Origin: Candidatus Izemoplasma sp.
Lineage (GTDB): Bacteria; Bacillota_I; Bacilli_A; Izemoplasmatales; Izemoplasmataceae
Direction of reading: 5' to 3'
DNA length: 53,308 bases
Assembly: GCA_007132465.1 (NCBI GenBank)
Contig: SLOP01000017.1
Coordinates: 1-53,308, forward strand
A model generated the notes under the pieces. That model saw only the letters and a program-made list of their open reading frames with translations. It was not told where the DNA came from and did not search any database. Shown one piece after another: positions 8,084 to 16,922 of this stretch. Numbering within the stretch: position 1 is the stretch's first letter; every line of letters starts with the position of its first letter. The translations under genes and the position numbers were made by a program.

Positions 8084-9247
8084 CTACGACGATTTCAGCA
8101 CATGTCGTGTGCTGATGGCAAGCATACCTAAGGCCATGATGGCCACGGTGAGCACGGCCATGTAAACCGAATGTGTCCGTTCGGTCACCTCAAGCATCGC
8201 CCCGCTTAGCCAAACCCCACCGAGCGCGCCAAACCCATACGCCGTGAACATCACCCCATAGGTTCGTGTGTAACCACTGAGCCCAAAGGCGCGTTTCAAT
8301 GCCGCCGGAACCATGGCCAACCAAGCGCCGAGGTTAAACCATAACAACCCAAACGAAAGCATAAAAACCACGGGTGAACGCCCTTGATTTATCATCGCAA
8401 GCAGCGCGGCAACACCGATTAGACCAAACGATACCGTGGCGCCAAAAGCAAAATCACGACGATCCATCAACCACCCAAACAGCGGTCGAGCAAGGCCGTT
8501 ACACACGGCAAAGAGACCGACCATCCACGCCATTGTACGTCCGTCATACCCATAATAATCAACGCCGACTTTATACGACAACCCGATCGTCATCAACCCA
8601 ATGGCGGAAGCCAAGGCAAACAGCAGATACATCGACATAAACAACATCGGGTTATGCGGTGGCGCTTCCATTGCTTCAGCCGCTTCGTGCTGGGTTACCC
8701 GTGGCAACCACACGGCGCACACACTGAGGCCGATTAAAAAGACCACGCCAATCCCGACAAACGTCGTCGCTACGCCATAAATACCAAGCATCCGCTCAAC
8801 AAGCGGTGCCCCAAATAGCGGCGACATGCCAAAGCCCAAAAGCACCAAGCCTGTGTAAAGCCCACTGCGCGTTGGGCACATGCGTTGAATCAAATAAATT
8901 GGCACGCCATACACCATGCCCACGCCAATGCCTACCATCACCCCGTAGGCAATGCTTAAGGCAAAGAGTCCCGTGGTAATGCTCGCAAGCAGCCACCCCA
9001 CCCCAATAAAAAGCGACCCCATCACGGCCATCATGCGCGTGTTTCTAGCCGTCATCAACCGGCCGCTTACCATCATCGACAGCGCATAAAACACAAGCGA
9101 CACCATGTAGGGCAAGCCACTTTGTGTCACACTCAAATCGTGTTGCGTCTCCACGTAAGGACGAAACACGCTCCATGTATAGATGGTTCCCATCATAATC
9201 ATCATGATCACGCCGGGTAATACAAGGGCAAGCGGTTTAGGATTCAT
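8084..9247 (-). CDS. MFS transporter, OFA (oxalate/formate antiporter-like) family
   Basis: 387 residues. ATG 9247 is preferred because AAAGGTG lies 5 bases upstream; ATG 9250 is adjacent. Twelve hydrophobic helices are visible. The N-terminus GTIYTWSVFRPYVETQHDLS is typical of the OFA branch (OxlT, YhjX and lactate or pyruvate carriers), and SGRLMTARNTRMMAV is the loop 2-3 motif of MFS proteins. A second copy, PLFGWLMDRRDF, occupies loop 8-9. OFA members exchange small carboxylates; which one is moved here cannot be told. Single-gene unit. Confidence 0.85.
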   Translation of the reverse strand: MNPKPLALVLPGVIMMIMMGTIYTWSVFRPYVETQHDLSVTQSGLPYMVSLVFYALSMMVSGRLMTARNTRMMAVMGSLFIGVGWLLASITTGLFALSIAYGVMVGIGVGMVYGVPIYLIQRMCPTRSGLYTGLVLLGFGMSPLFGAPLVERMLGIYGVATTFVGIGVVFLIGLSVCAVWLPRVTQHEAAEAMEAPPHNPMLFMSMYLLFALASAIGLMTIGLSYKVGVDYYGYDGRTMAWMVGLFAVCNGLARPLFGWLMDRRDFAFGATVSFGLIGVAALLAMINQGRSPVVFMLSFGLLWFNLGAWLAMVPAALKRAFGLSGYTRTYGVMFTAYGFGALGGVWLSGAMLEVTERTHSVYMAVLTVAIMALGMLAISTRHVLKSS

Positions 9248-9380
9248 CATGTCACCTTTTATTTTGAAGTTCAAAACACTTCAATCATTGTACCAAGGTT
9301 TCCACCGTCGGTCAAGCGAAAAATGCGGTACAAAAAAGCAAGCCCCCCCACGTCGTAGTGAGCGAGCTTATCAGGCAAAA

Positions 9381-10391
9381 TCACATCAACCCACGTTGGC
9401 GCATGAAAGACGCTAGTTCACCACTGAATATCATGGCCACCCGAGGCAATGCATCGACGGTTTGACAGTCCAAAACCGCCATGATCTTTTTCACATCCAT
9501 CAGCATGGTTTCGACGCGGGTGACGGCTGTCGCCAATGAGGTTTCACGCGCGCATTCGAGGAAGAATCTGCTCATGCCCACGGCTTTGGCACCGAGCGCT
9601 AGCGCTTTTACCACATCGTAAGCATGGCGCACGCCACCGCTTGCCAACACCGTCATGCCATCAACCTCCCGCGCCTCAAGCAAACTTTCCACCGTTGACA
9701 GCCCATGCGTGGCGAAACCTTCCATTGGTGAAGCGCTTCGCGCGTTTTCCACGGCAATGAAGTTCGTGCCCCCACGTCCGCTTACATCGACGTGCTTCAC
9801 GCCAAGCTTTTGTAGGCGCCTCATCGTTTCGCGACTCATCCCAAAACCAACCTCTTTGGCTATCACCGGCACGTTCACTGCACGCACCATCGCCGCAAGG
9901 TTATCAGGCCAAAACGTAAAATCGCGATCGCCTTCGTCCATCGCCACTTCTTGCGGTGCGTTTAGGTGAACTTGCAACGCGTTCGCCGCCAACAAATCAA
10001 CGGCCTGTTGCGCATAAGCAACCGGCGCCGACACGCCGATGTTTGCTGCGATGAACCCCTCGGGGTTCTCATCGCGTATCGGTGTAAAAGTGTGTGCGGT
10101 TGAGGGATCGTTCATCGCCACTGAACACGACCCGCTCGCCATCATCAACCCGAAGCGTGCGGACAGTTTTCCGAGCCTCGAATTAATTGCTTTCGCCTGC
10201 CGTGTGCCGCCCGTCATCGCGTTGATGTAAACAGGGTACGCGAACCGTCGATGAAAGAGCTCAACTGACGTATCCACGTTCGCCACATTAACCGTTGGTA
10301 GCGATGGATGCACGAATCGTACCCCCTCAAAATCATTCGGTACAATCGATTGCGTCATCGCTTCGCGCAGATGGTCATCTTTTCGTGACAT
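9381..10391 (-). CDS. fni: isopentenyl-diphosphate delta-isomerase, type II (FMN-dependent)
   Basis: 336 residues; AAGGAGG precedes ATG. The type II isomerase interconverts IPP and DMAPP using reduced FMN. Family motifs are all present: RKDDHLREAM at the N-terminus, INAMTGGTRQAKAIN, MASGSCSVAM, VHLNAPQEVAMDEGDRDF, VIAKEVGFGMS, DVSGRGGTNFIAVEN and LASGGVRHAYDVVKALALGA. It is the last gene of the mevalonate operon, 11 bases after the phosphomevalonate kinase gene. It is unrelated to the type I Idi fold. Confidence 0.96.
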   Translation of the reverse strand: MSRKDDHLREAMTQSIVPNDFEGVRFVHPSLPTVNVANVDTSVELFHRRFAYPVYINAMTGGTRQAKAINSRLGKLSARFGLMMASGSCSVAMNDPSTAHTFTPIRDENPEGFIAANIGVSAPVAYAQQAVDLLAANALQVHLNAPQEVAMDEGDRDFTFWPDNLAAMVRAVNVPVIAKEVGFGMSRETMRRLQKLGVKHVDVSGRGGTNFIAVENARSASPMEGFATHGLSTVESLLEAREVDGMTVLASGGVRHAYDVVKALALGAKAVGMSRFFLECARETSLATAVTRVETMLMDVKKIMAVLDCQTVDALPRVAMIFSGELASFMRQRGLM

Positions 10392-10402
10392 GATAGGCCT
10401 CC

Positions 10403-11383
10403 TTAAAAAAAGTCGTCTAACACACGGTAATCTTCAACAAGCGCGGATGTTACGTGTGATTTATCCGACGCCGACTGGCACGCGATAATCACACAATCAC
10501 CGCCACCGGCCCCGGAAAATTTTATCGCCACCGGTAGGGTTCTGAGCCGCTTTTCAATGGCCTTCATCGCATCCGTAAACAGCGTCACGCCGGTGATATC
10601 CTGTAAAGCCATCAGGTTGTCATGAAGCGCGCGAATCACAACCATCATCCGTCGCGGGTGTCGCACGTAATCTTCGACGAGCTTATCGCTTCGTGCCTTA
10701 AACCGGAAAAACGCCGGCGTATACCTATACGCGTGCACCGCTTTCACCATGGCCTGCGAATCGGCCGCATCGCCAGTGTGGACGATGGTCCACGGCACGT
10801 CTGGCATCGTGAAGGGTGTAATCATCAACCCCGACCACGGCCGACCGACGATATCCCTCACGGTGCCACGAAGCCCTTGTTTTAGTACGGCGAGGTCAAA
10901 TCGACGGTACACCATCGCATGGTTAAAAGCGCTCACCGCCACGTCGCCGAACGAACTGTAGGGATGGTTTTTATGTTGCGCCAACACCGCGAGCTTATAC
11001 AGCGTGAGCGGGTCTGCATCATGGCCATGGAAACGTAAAACCGCATCCAAAACCCCGACGCTCACAGCACCGCTTGAACCGAATCCGAGTTTCGGATGGC
11101 CATCCAATTGCAGCGGGCTGTCGACGCGTAGGGCATAGGGTCGCAGCGACTGTTTTGATACATACGCATGCGCCACGGCAATAGCATCCCGCACATACAT
11201 GTTGTCGATGGTGTAGGGATCGAACGGATTGAAGGTCGTTGACGCGTACATGAACGATGATGAGGACTCAGCCGTGACCCGCACGCGTTTGCGTGTTGGC
11301 ACCATGACCGACCATCCGCCATAAACGACCGCGTACTCTCCGGCAAGGTAAAGCTTCCCGGGTACGTCCACGCTAATTTTCAT
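10403..11383 (-). CDS. mvaK2: phosphomevalonate kinase (GHMP family)
   Basis: 326 residues. It converts 5-phosphomevalonate to the diphosphate with ATP. GHMP motif 1 is VPGKLYLAGEYAVVYGG at residues 7-23, the ATP loop is LGFGSSGAVSVGVLDA, and the C-terminal glycine motif is IKFSGAGGGDCVI. VPGKLYLAGEYAVV and HPYSSFGDVAVSAF are more like phosphomevalonate than mevalonate kinases. The start overlaps the end of the decarboxylase gene by 11 bases, implying coupled translation within the mevalonate operon. Confidence 0.93.
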   Translation of the reverse strand: MKISVDVPGKLYLAGEYAVVYGGWSVMVPTRKRVRVTAESSSSFMYASTTFNPFDPYTIDNMYVRDAIAVAHAYVSKQSLRPYALRVDSPLQLDGHPKLGFGSSGAVSVGVLDAVLRFHGHDADPLTLYKLAVLAQHKNHPYSSFGDVAVSAFNHAMVYRRFDLAVLKQGLRGTVRDIVGRPWSGLMITPFTMPDVPWTIVHTGDAADSQAMVKAVHAYRYTPAFFRFKARSDKLVEDYVRHPRRMMVVIRALHDNLMALQDITGVTLFTDAMKAIEKRLRTLPVAIKFSGAGGGDCVIIACQSASDKSHVTSALVEDYRVLDDFF

Positions 11384-12317
11384 CGATAACCACCGCCCCT
11401 ACTGTCGCGATGCGACTCACGAGCACACGAGCGAAGCCCGCCCGGCGCAATTCGCTTTTGAGTCTGGTAAGCATGCGCTCTTCCACGAGAACCTTAACGT
11501 TTGGCCCGGCGTCCATCGTGGCGTAGGCGATGATGCCACGCGCGCGAAGTGTCGTGATGAGGTTTCGTGCACGATGCGACGCGTCGCTTCGATACACGAT
11601 TGGTGGTACCGCCTGCGCCATCGCCTCGTGCATTGCGTCCTGGTTTGCTTCCATGATCTGTCCAACGGCATCGAGATCACCGTCTTGAAGCGCGCTAATC
11701 ATCTTTTTGACATCGCTATCGGCGCGATTGACGAACGCGTCATAGGTCGGTGAGGTTGCCACCGTCCGTCGCATCGCCTCCCGTGATCCAATCGTTTTCC
11801 TACGATCATCGATCACCACAAACACCATGCGCCACGCCTCGACGTCGACCGCCACCGATTCGATGGACCCGTCGCGATGCCACACCACCGCACCGCCAAG
11901 CAGACTTCGCACCGCCGACCCCGAGCCCCGGCGGACAATCGTCGCGAGTCTCTGTGTGTCGAGGTTGGCATTGAAATAGGCATTCGCCGCGACCCCGAGC
12001 GCCGCAAACCCGGCGGCGCTTGAAGCCATGCCGGCGCCCGTTGGAACAGGGTTTTTGCTGCGGACATGCACGTGAGGTGCCTCGTCGGTAAAATGCGCCA
12101 AAAAATCACTGACTTTTTCATGCTCAGCTTCGCTTTGGACAACGCCATCAATCGTGAAACAAAGCTCGTTTGAGGGTTCGACCGTCGTGGTCGTCAACAC
12201 ATCGCGCATGCTCAAGGAAAGGGAATCATTCATCGGCAACACCTTCGTTTCATCTCGTTTTCCCCAATACTTGCACAGCGCGACGTTGATGGGCGCCTTG
12301 GCCGTGACGCGTTTCAC
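11373..12317 (-). CDS. mvaD: diphosphomevalonate decarboxylase
   Basis: 314 residues if started at GTG 12317, which overlaps the mevalonate kinase stop as GTGA. A GTG at 12344 is in frame but would add residues not usual for the family. The enzyme makes isopentenyl diphosphate from diphosphomevalonate with ATP. Signatures: VTAKAPINVALCKYWGKRDE at the start, LPMNDSLSLSM, the ATP loop PTGAGMASSAAGFAAL, RRGSGSAVRSLLGG, and MDAGPNVKVL, holding the catalytic aspartate near the C-terminus. Third step of the operon's pathway. Confidence 0.95.
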   Translation of the reverse strand: MKRVTAKAPINVALCKYWGKRDETKVLPMNDSLSLSMRDVLTTTTVEPSNELCFTIDGVVQSEAEHEKVSDFLAHFTDEAPHVHVRSKNPVPTGAGMASSAAGFAALGVAANAYFNANLDTQRLATIVRRGSGSAVRSLLGGAVVWHRDGSIESVAVDVEAWRMVFVVIDDRRKTIGSREAMRRTVATSPTYDAFVNRADSDVKKMISALQDGDLDAVGQIMEANQDAMHEAMAQAVPPIVYRSDASHRARNLITTLRARGIIAYATMDAGPNVKVLVEERMLTRLKSELRRAGFARVLVSRIATVGAVVIDEN

Positions 12318-13237
12318 GTCGTCACGCCCGAGCGCATCACCCACGCCGGTTCATCTGTGCTTCTAGTGAAATACGCGCGCACGGCATCGGCGGCCTCCTT
12401 CGTGTCAGCGTAGGCGATCACCGAACCGCCAAGCCCCCCACCGGTCATCTTCGCCCCAAGGGCACCGCTGGCCATGGCACCATGAACCATGTTATCAAGC
12501 GCCTTGGACGTGACGCCAAGGGCTTGTAAGCGTTTATGCGCTTCGCTCATCAGCTCACCGAACCGTTCCGGGTCGGACGCGTGATCGAAACTCACAGCCA
12601 TGGTGGTCAGTTGACCCAGGGCACGCAGGTGACTTTTCGTTGCTTCGTTTGCGTACACGCCGGCGATTTTTGCAACCGCACGTTTCGTTTGGCCTGGGAT
12701 GCCGCTGAAACCGACAACGAAATACCCTGGCAGCGACAACGTCATCGTCATCACGCCCTCGCCTTTGACAAAGAGCACGGGACGGCGTTTCACAACCGTT
12801 GTGGCATCGACGCCCGAGGGATTCCCGTGCGCTATTTTTTCGGCCACTTGAACCCACTCGATGTGATCCTCATCATCAAGCGGTTCATCCATGAGATTAT
12901 AACAAGCGCTCGTAAGCGCCGCCGCCACCGCAGCGCTAGAACCAAGCCCAGCGTGGATGGGAATATCGCCGTCGACCACCACCTTGAGCGGTCCTGTCTG
13001 CAAGCGTTCATCCAAGCGTCTAAGCAACACCATCATCGGTCGGGTAAGGCCCTCATCATCGGTGAGATTCCCATGATAAACATCGCTCGTAAGCGTGTAG
13101 GTGGATGCTGGTTCAACCGTGATTCGTACCCGCACATCATTAAACGGTAAAGCCAGTGCCGGTTCACCATACACGACGGCGTGTTCGCCCATCAAGATGA
13201 CTTTGCCTCCGGCCTCTCCTTTGCCTTGTGGCTTCAT
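12314..13237 (-). CDS. mvk: mevalonate kinase
   Basis: 307 residues. ATG 13237 overlaps the permease stop codon as TGATG. It phosphorylates mevalonate, the entry step of the lower mevalonate pathway. Motifs: GGKVILMGEHAVVYGEPALA (N-terminal GHMP motif), IPIHAGLGSSAAVAAA (ATP loop), HGNPSGVDATTV with the catalytic aspartate, and KMTGGGLGGSVIA. It is the first pathway gene in the operon. The upstream mevalonate-forming enzymes, HMG-CoA synthase and reductase, are not in this window. Confidence 0.96.
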   Translation of the reverse strand: MKPQGKGEAGGKVILMGEHAVVYGEPALALPFNDVRVRITVEPASTYTLTSDVYHGNLTDDEGLTRPMMVLLRRLDERLQTGPLKVVVDGDIPIHAGLGSSAAVAAALTSACYNLMDEPLDDEDHIEWVQVAEKIAHGNPSGVDATTVVKRRPVLFVKGEGVMTMTLSLPGYFVVGFSGIPGQTKRAVAKIAGVYANEATKSHLRALGQLTTMAVSFDHASDPERFGELMSEAHKRLQALGVTSKALDNMVHGAMASGALGAKMTGGGLGGSVIAYADTKEAADAVRAYFTRSTDEPAWVMRSGVTT

Positions 13238-14619
13238 CAAAATACCCCCAATAGAAATCCGATTAACGTCGGTGCGGCGTACAACGACATGAACTGCACG
13301 CCATAGTTGACACCCATCTTATTGAGGGTGCCACACACCAAACCAACAAGCAGCACACCGAAGACATTAATCAACCCTGCATCCATGTACGCTAGCAACA
13401 CGATAAATGCGATAAACACACCTAGTACTGCTTCGTGTGGGATGCGACGTAAGATGAACATCGTGATTGGTTTGGCGTAACGGCTGATTAACACATAACT
13501 GAGCGTCATCGCAACGAACGCCCCAAGCACGACCGCAACCGTAAACTGCCACCCGCTAAGGATGTGGTGAATGTTGTGATCGATGGTGAAGTAGGGCGGG
13601 GTGTTAAAAAGCGCCGCTCCAGGGCCAAGGGCCACCGGCGATAGGGCAAGCCCGAGGGCAAGCAAGGGAATCACAATCCCACTCATGTAGGTTGCTTGAA
13701 TCAGCGCCGACATCGTTGTCATCGCCACATCGGCGCGATCTTCTTGTCGTTTCGCGCGGGCGCCGGCCGCTTGACCGATTAAGATTGTTAGTCCGACGGG
13801 ACTCAGCACAAAAAGAAAGTTCGCTAACACTGCCGACACCGATGCAAACCGTCGCTCTTCCTTAGAAAGCAACTTGAACGGGTTCAAGGTTCGTTTTTTA
13901 TTCGCTTCGCTGGGAACCACAATGGTTTTATTTGCATCCACCTTGACCTCATTTAACAAGCGGCGGTTCATCAAACGAAACAGCGACACCAACAGCGGAC
14001 CAATCGTGATGCCAAGGAAAAACGACACCGTGACCACGCGTGTTTCAGGCACAGCGCCCACGCCCCAATAAAGATGTCTTAGCGACATAAACAACATCGC
14101 TAAAGGCACGATGCTGACAAGCGACACAAGCTTGTGACGACTCGTCAGCGACAAGAAGATGGCCCCAAAGACAAACAAATATGCCGCATAGTCCCGGATG
14201 TTTTGCGCAAACGGAATAATCAAGTTCGCAATCACAAGCGCGATCGGCACCGATATGGCAACACCGATGGCACTCGCCGCGGCCATTTTCTGAATAACTT
14301 CAGCGCTCCGACCTTTTGCCTTAACGGCAATGGCGTGTTCAATCATCGGGCTGCTCATGACACCACCAGGCAAACAGACGAGCGCGGTGGGCATCGTGTT
14401 GGTCAAATTGAGCGTCACAATCGCGGCGATGAAAAACGTGAGCACAATCATCGGATTGGCGCCCGTCAACACGAGCGCAAGTGAAATTGGATAGAGCACA
14501 CTCGTTTCATCGGTGCCTGGCACAAAACCGATCACCGTGTAGATTAACACCGCCGATAACGCCGCGACAAGCATTAATCCGAGCACCCCGAGTTCAATCA
14601 CGTGGGTGCACATCCTCAT
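13237..14619 (-). CDS. TctA/DUF112-like membrane permease within the mevalonate operon
   Basis: 460 residues; GAGG lies 6 bases upstream of ATG 14619. About ten to twelve membrane helices. The N-terminal half contains IGFVPGTDETSVLYPISLA, then LTNTMPTALVCLPGGVMSS, and a second-half SGIVIPLLALGLALSPVALG. The glycine/proline-rich layout resembles TctA, the large permease of tripartite tricarboxylate transporters, but the match is distant and the usual TctC binding protein is not nearby. The gene before it encodes a two-helix protein that could play the TctB role. It overlaps mvk, so a link to mevalonate or isoprenoid handling is likely from context only. Confidence 0.6.
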   Translation of the reverse strand: MRMCTHVIELGVLGLMLVAALSAVLIYTVIGFVPGTDETSVLYPISLALVLTGANPMIVLTFFIAAIVTLNLTNTMPTALVCLPGGVMSSPMIEHAIAVKAKGRSAEVIQKMAAASAIGVAISVPIALVIANLIIPFAQNIRDYAAYLFVFGAIFLSLTSRHKLVSLVSIVPLAMLFMSLRHLYWGVGAVPETRVVTVSFFLGITIGPLLVSLFRLMNRRLLNEVKVDANKTIVVPSEANKKRTLNPFKLLSKEERRFASVSAVLANFLFVLSPVGLTILIGQAAGARAKRQEDRADVAMTTMSALIQATYMSGIVIPLLALGLALSPVALGPGAALFNTPPYFTIDHNIHHILSGWQFTVAVVLGAFVAMTLSYVLISRYAKPITMFILRRIPHEAVLGVFIAFIVLLAYMDAGLINVFGVLLVGLVCGTLNKMGVNYGVQFMSLYAAPTLIGFLLGVF

Positions 14620-14833
14620 CGAAAACCTCGCGTTTAGGCTTTAACACAAACGCCATGATGGCAAAGCCAAAAATTGCACCACCCAAGCCAAAAAAAAGGC
14701 CGAGTGTCTGGTTGTCCTTGGGCGCCATGAGATGCGCTCCCATCGTCGTTGTGGTAATCACCACTATAGCCAAAACGAGCGATTTAACAGCCACCACATC
14801 GCCCCATATATCAATCAAGGTTTCTTTTTTCAT
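14594..14833 (-). CDS. small two-helix membrane protein, first gene of the mevalonate operon
   Basis: 79 residues; GGAGGAGG lies 7 bases before ATG. Two hydrophobic helices, about residues 16-36 and 43-64, separated by a short MAPKDNQT loop, with charged ends (KPKREVFDEDVHPRD). No family recognised. Its last codons overlap the start of the permease gene by 26 bases, so the two proteins are probably made together and may form one transporter, as small TctB or TRAP subunits do. That role is inference. Confidence 0.7.
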   Translation of the reverse strand: MKKETLIDIWGDVVAVKSLVLAIVVITTTTMGAHLMAPKDNQTLGLFFGLGGAIFGFAIMAFVLKPKREVFDEDVHPRD

Positions 14834-14862
14834 GTCAATGCCTCCTCCGTGGACCTACCCTC

Positions 14863-14868
14863 ATTATA
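14863..14868 (-). promoter_or_regulatory. -10 box of the mevalonate operon
   Basis: A perfect TATAAT on the minus strand, 29 bases upstream of the small membrane-protein start. No good -35 box is seen at the right distance. Confidence 0.5.
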
Positions 14869-14942
14869 AGAAAGGCCGAGAGAAAACCACGCTGTGACAC
14901 GTTACTTTTTATCGTACCTAATGCCGCGGGTTTCACAGAACC

Positions 14943-14977
14943 AAAAAAAAAACCGGATGCATGCCATGCACGCATCC
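14943..14977 (-). terminator. terminator of the aldo/keto reductase gene
   Basis: On the minus strand a 10-bp stem (one G-T pair) with a 3-base loop is followed by CGG and a run of ten T, just downstream of the reductase stop. Confidence 0.85.
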
Positions 14978-14993
14978 AGCTTAAAGGCCTTTT

Positions 14994-15836
14994 CTAGGGT
15001 TTTTTTGGTGTGCCAAACTCAATGGAATGGATGTCGAGCATATCGAGCGCTCTAATATCGGCATCGGGCAGTGTGAAATCCACCTCGGCGTTCGCTTTGA
15101 TATGCGCGGGCTTGCTGGAGCGAGGCAGGGGAAGCGCGTTTTTTTCAAGCACGTAGCGAATGCACAGTTGTGCGGCGCTGATGCCGTGTTTTTTCGCGAT
15201 GGCGAGCACGCGACCGTCCGATAAAACCTCGCCGCGTCCAAGCGGCGAATACGCTTCGAGGAGAATGCTGTGCCGTTCGCACAAAGCACGCGTGGCTTTT
15301 TGCGGATGACCGATATGGTACTTAATTTGATTGACGTGCGGTACCATGCTGCAGTGGTCTATAATGTTGCGGATGTCATCAGGGTCGAAATTGGAAACGC
15401 CAATGGCTTTCACCAGCCCTTGTTCATACAACTTTTCAAGCGCTTTAAAGGCTTGAACATTCCCGGCGAAATGATTGCTGAACTTCTCGTTCCAAGGCCA
15501 CGGCGCATGAATCAGATACAAGTCCAAGTATTCCATGCCCAAGCGTTTAAGGGATTCATGAAACGCATCGATGGCTTCATCGTAGGATTTGATTGACGCA
15601 TCCAACTTCGAGGTAATGAACAGCGCCTCTCGAGAAACGCCTGAATCGCGGACAGCTCGCCCCACGTCTTCTTCGTTTCCGTAGATTGCCGCTGTGTCGA
15701 TGTGCCGATACCCTGCCTTGATAGCGTGGCTGACGGTTTGGTAGGCTTCATCGCCTTTGAGCGGCGCGGTGCCAAAGCCGATTTTCGGTATGGTGATGCC
15801 GTTATGCAGCGTGTACGTTTCGTGTAGAATACTCAT
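14994..15836 (-). CDS. aldo/keto reductase
   Basis: 280 residues; GGAGG precedes ATG. A NADPH-dependent carbonyl reductase of the AKR5-like bacterial group. The catalytic tetrad is complete: Asp47 (AGYRHIDTAAIYGNE), Tyr52, Lys77 (FITSKLD) and His110 (DLYLIHAPWP). Other family marks are GVSNFDPDDI, NQIKYHIGHPQ, AYSPLGRGEVL and PRSSKPAHIKAN, the cofactor-phosphate site. These enzymes reduce 2,5-diketogluconate-like sugars, methylglyoxal and other aldehydes; the true substrate is not evident. Single-gene unit. Confidence 0.92.
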   Translation of the reverse strand: MSILHETYTLHNGITIPKIGFGTAPLKGDEAYQTVSHAIKAGYRHIDTAAIYGNEEDVGRAVRDSGVSREALFITSKLDASIKSYDEAIDAFHESLKRLGMEYLDLYLIHAPWPWNEKFSNHFAGNVQAFKALEKLYEQGLVKAIGVSNFDPDDIRNIIDHCSMVPHVNQIKYHIGHPQKATRALCERHSILLEAYSPLGRGEVLSDGRVLAIAKKHGISAAQLCIRYVLEKNALPLPRSSKPAHIKANAEVDFTLPDADIRALDMLDIHSIEFGTPKKP

Positions 15837-15949
15837 GCATAGCCTCCTTTAGTGGTTGCGTGTTTTGTGGATTGAAAGAAAATGGTTGTTGATGACGCCT
15901 TGATTCATCGCACTCAAGCACACACGGGTGGACGGAGCGCTTGGCGAGG

Positions 15950-16627
15950 TCACAGTGTGCGTAGCGTATCTAACACATCGGCGTACGTATGCCGTGCTTT
16001 TTTCCCTTCAGAACTCATCTGATAGACGCCTCGCTCAACGCGTTCAAACCAGCCGTAATGATTGTCTTGTAACACCCTGGTGGTTTTCATGCTTCCGGTG
16101 AGCTCTACCAACGTTTTGATGGGCTTTGGACCGTTTTCCAACGCATCCAAGATACGAAGCGCAAGTTCGCGATAGGCGGTGATAATTTTGGTGCGCGTGA
16201 CACCGCCAACGTTCAACGCCGTCTTACGCAACTTGAACTCATCGATCAGTTTGCGTCGTTGTCGTGTGTTCTTGCCTTGGGTTTCGCTGGCAGGATCAAT
16301 GACAAACGTCACATGCTCACGCGGCACATCCACCAGCATCAACCCAAGCCCAAGCTGCTTAACAATAGCCTTCTTCTCGTTAAATGATCGTGATTTCAAC
16401 ACTCGGTCAGTGGGGGTAAATACCGCCAAATAAACCGCATCGGCGACAGATGAACGCATGATGCCTTGATGCATCAACGCAGTGGTCAGTGAACGTTTCA
16501 TCTCGACCACCAGCGCCATGCCGGATTTCATGGCCACCACATCGGCGTTTGAAACTTCGGCTTTGACGTCAAAACCAAGCGTCTCAAGCTGTTTCTTGAT
16601 GAGCGGATACATCGCTTTTTCGTCCAT
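15950..16627 (-). CDS. DUF2161 protein, PD-(D/E)XK nuclease-like
   Basis: 225 residues, AGGAGG-type site upstream. The N-terminal half reads as a PD-(D/E)XK core: a first helix, then Asp29 in NADVVAMKSG, then Glu42 and Lys44 in ALVVEMKRS. The C-terminal part (TRTKIITAYRELALRILDAL and the GSMKTTRVLQDNHYGWFERV region) resembles a winged-helix segment. This matches DUF2161 (COG5482), predicted to be a phosphodiesterase. No partner methylase or helicase is adjacent, so there is no evidence that it belongs to a restriction system. Molecular role unknown. Confidence 0.75.
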   Translation of the reverse strand: MDEKAMYPLIKKQLETLGFDVKAEVSNADVVAMKSGMALVVEMKRSLTTALMHQGIMRSSVADAVYLAVFTPTDRVLKSRSFNEKKAIVKQLGLGLMLVDVPREHVTFVIDPASETQGKNTRQRRKLIDEFKLRKTALNVGGVTRTKIITAYRELALRILDALENGPKPIKTLVELTGSMKTTRVLQDNHYGWFERVERGVYQMSSEGKKARHTYADVLDTLRTL

Positions 16628-16663
16628 CGTAGCCTCCTTGTTTCATCACGCTTTCTCACCCTA

Positions 16664-16672
16664 ATGTTACCA
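16664..16672 (-). promoter_or_regulatory. possible extended -10 for the DUF2161 gene
   Basis: TGGTAACAT on the minus strand, 37 bases upstream of the start codon. TTTCGA lies 17 bases further upstream as a weak -35. Confidence 0.35.
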
Positions 16673-16887
16673 CGTCGCAGGATGAATCGAAACCATCGGT
16701 TCAATCATAGGCTGACCCAATAAGACTAAAACGGTGTTCCTACCACATCACTCGTCATGATGTGGTTCGTTGAAAACACTTTCATGAAGACTTCGCAAAT
16801 CGACGCAGGATGCGCTTAACCACGCTTAGACCCTGGCATAAGGCACGGTCCAAACAGGGCCAGATAGTGCATTTTTTGGCTCAGGCA

Positions 16888-16896
16888 TGGTATAAT
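16888..16896 (+). promoter_or_regulatory. extended -10 promoter of rocA
   Basis: TGGTATAAT, 26 bases before the rocA start. The -35 position is poor. The rest of the 295-base gap upstream of rocA shows nothing else that I recognise. Confidence 0.6.
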
Positions 16897-16922
16897 GGAA
16901 TAAATCGATTGGAGGGATTCAC

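Noticed and set aside
12536-13150. 204-codon plus-strand frame opposite mevalonate kinase
   Set aside because: It is antisense to a clear GHMP kinase with intact motifs, has no ribosome binding site and shows no family pattern.
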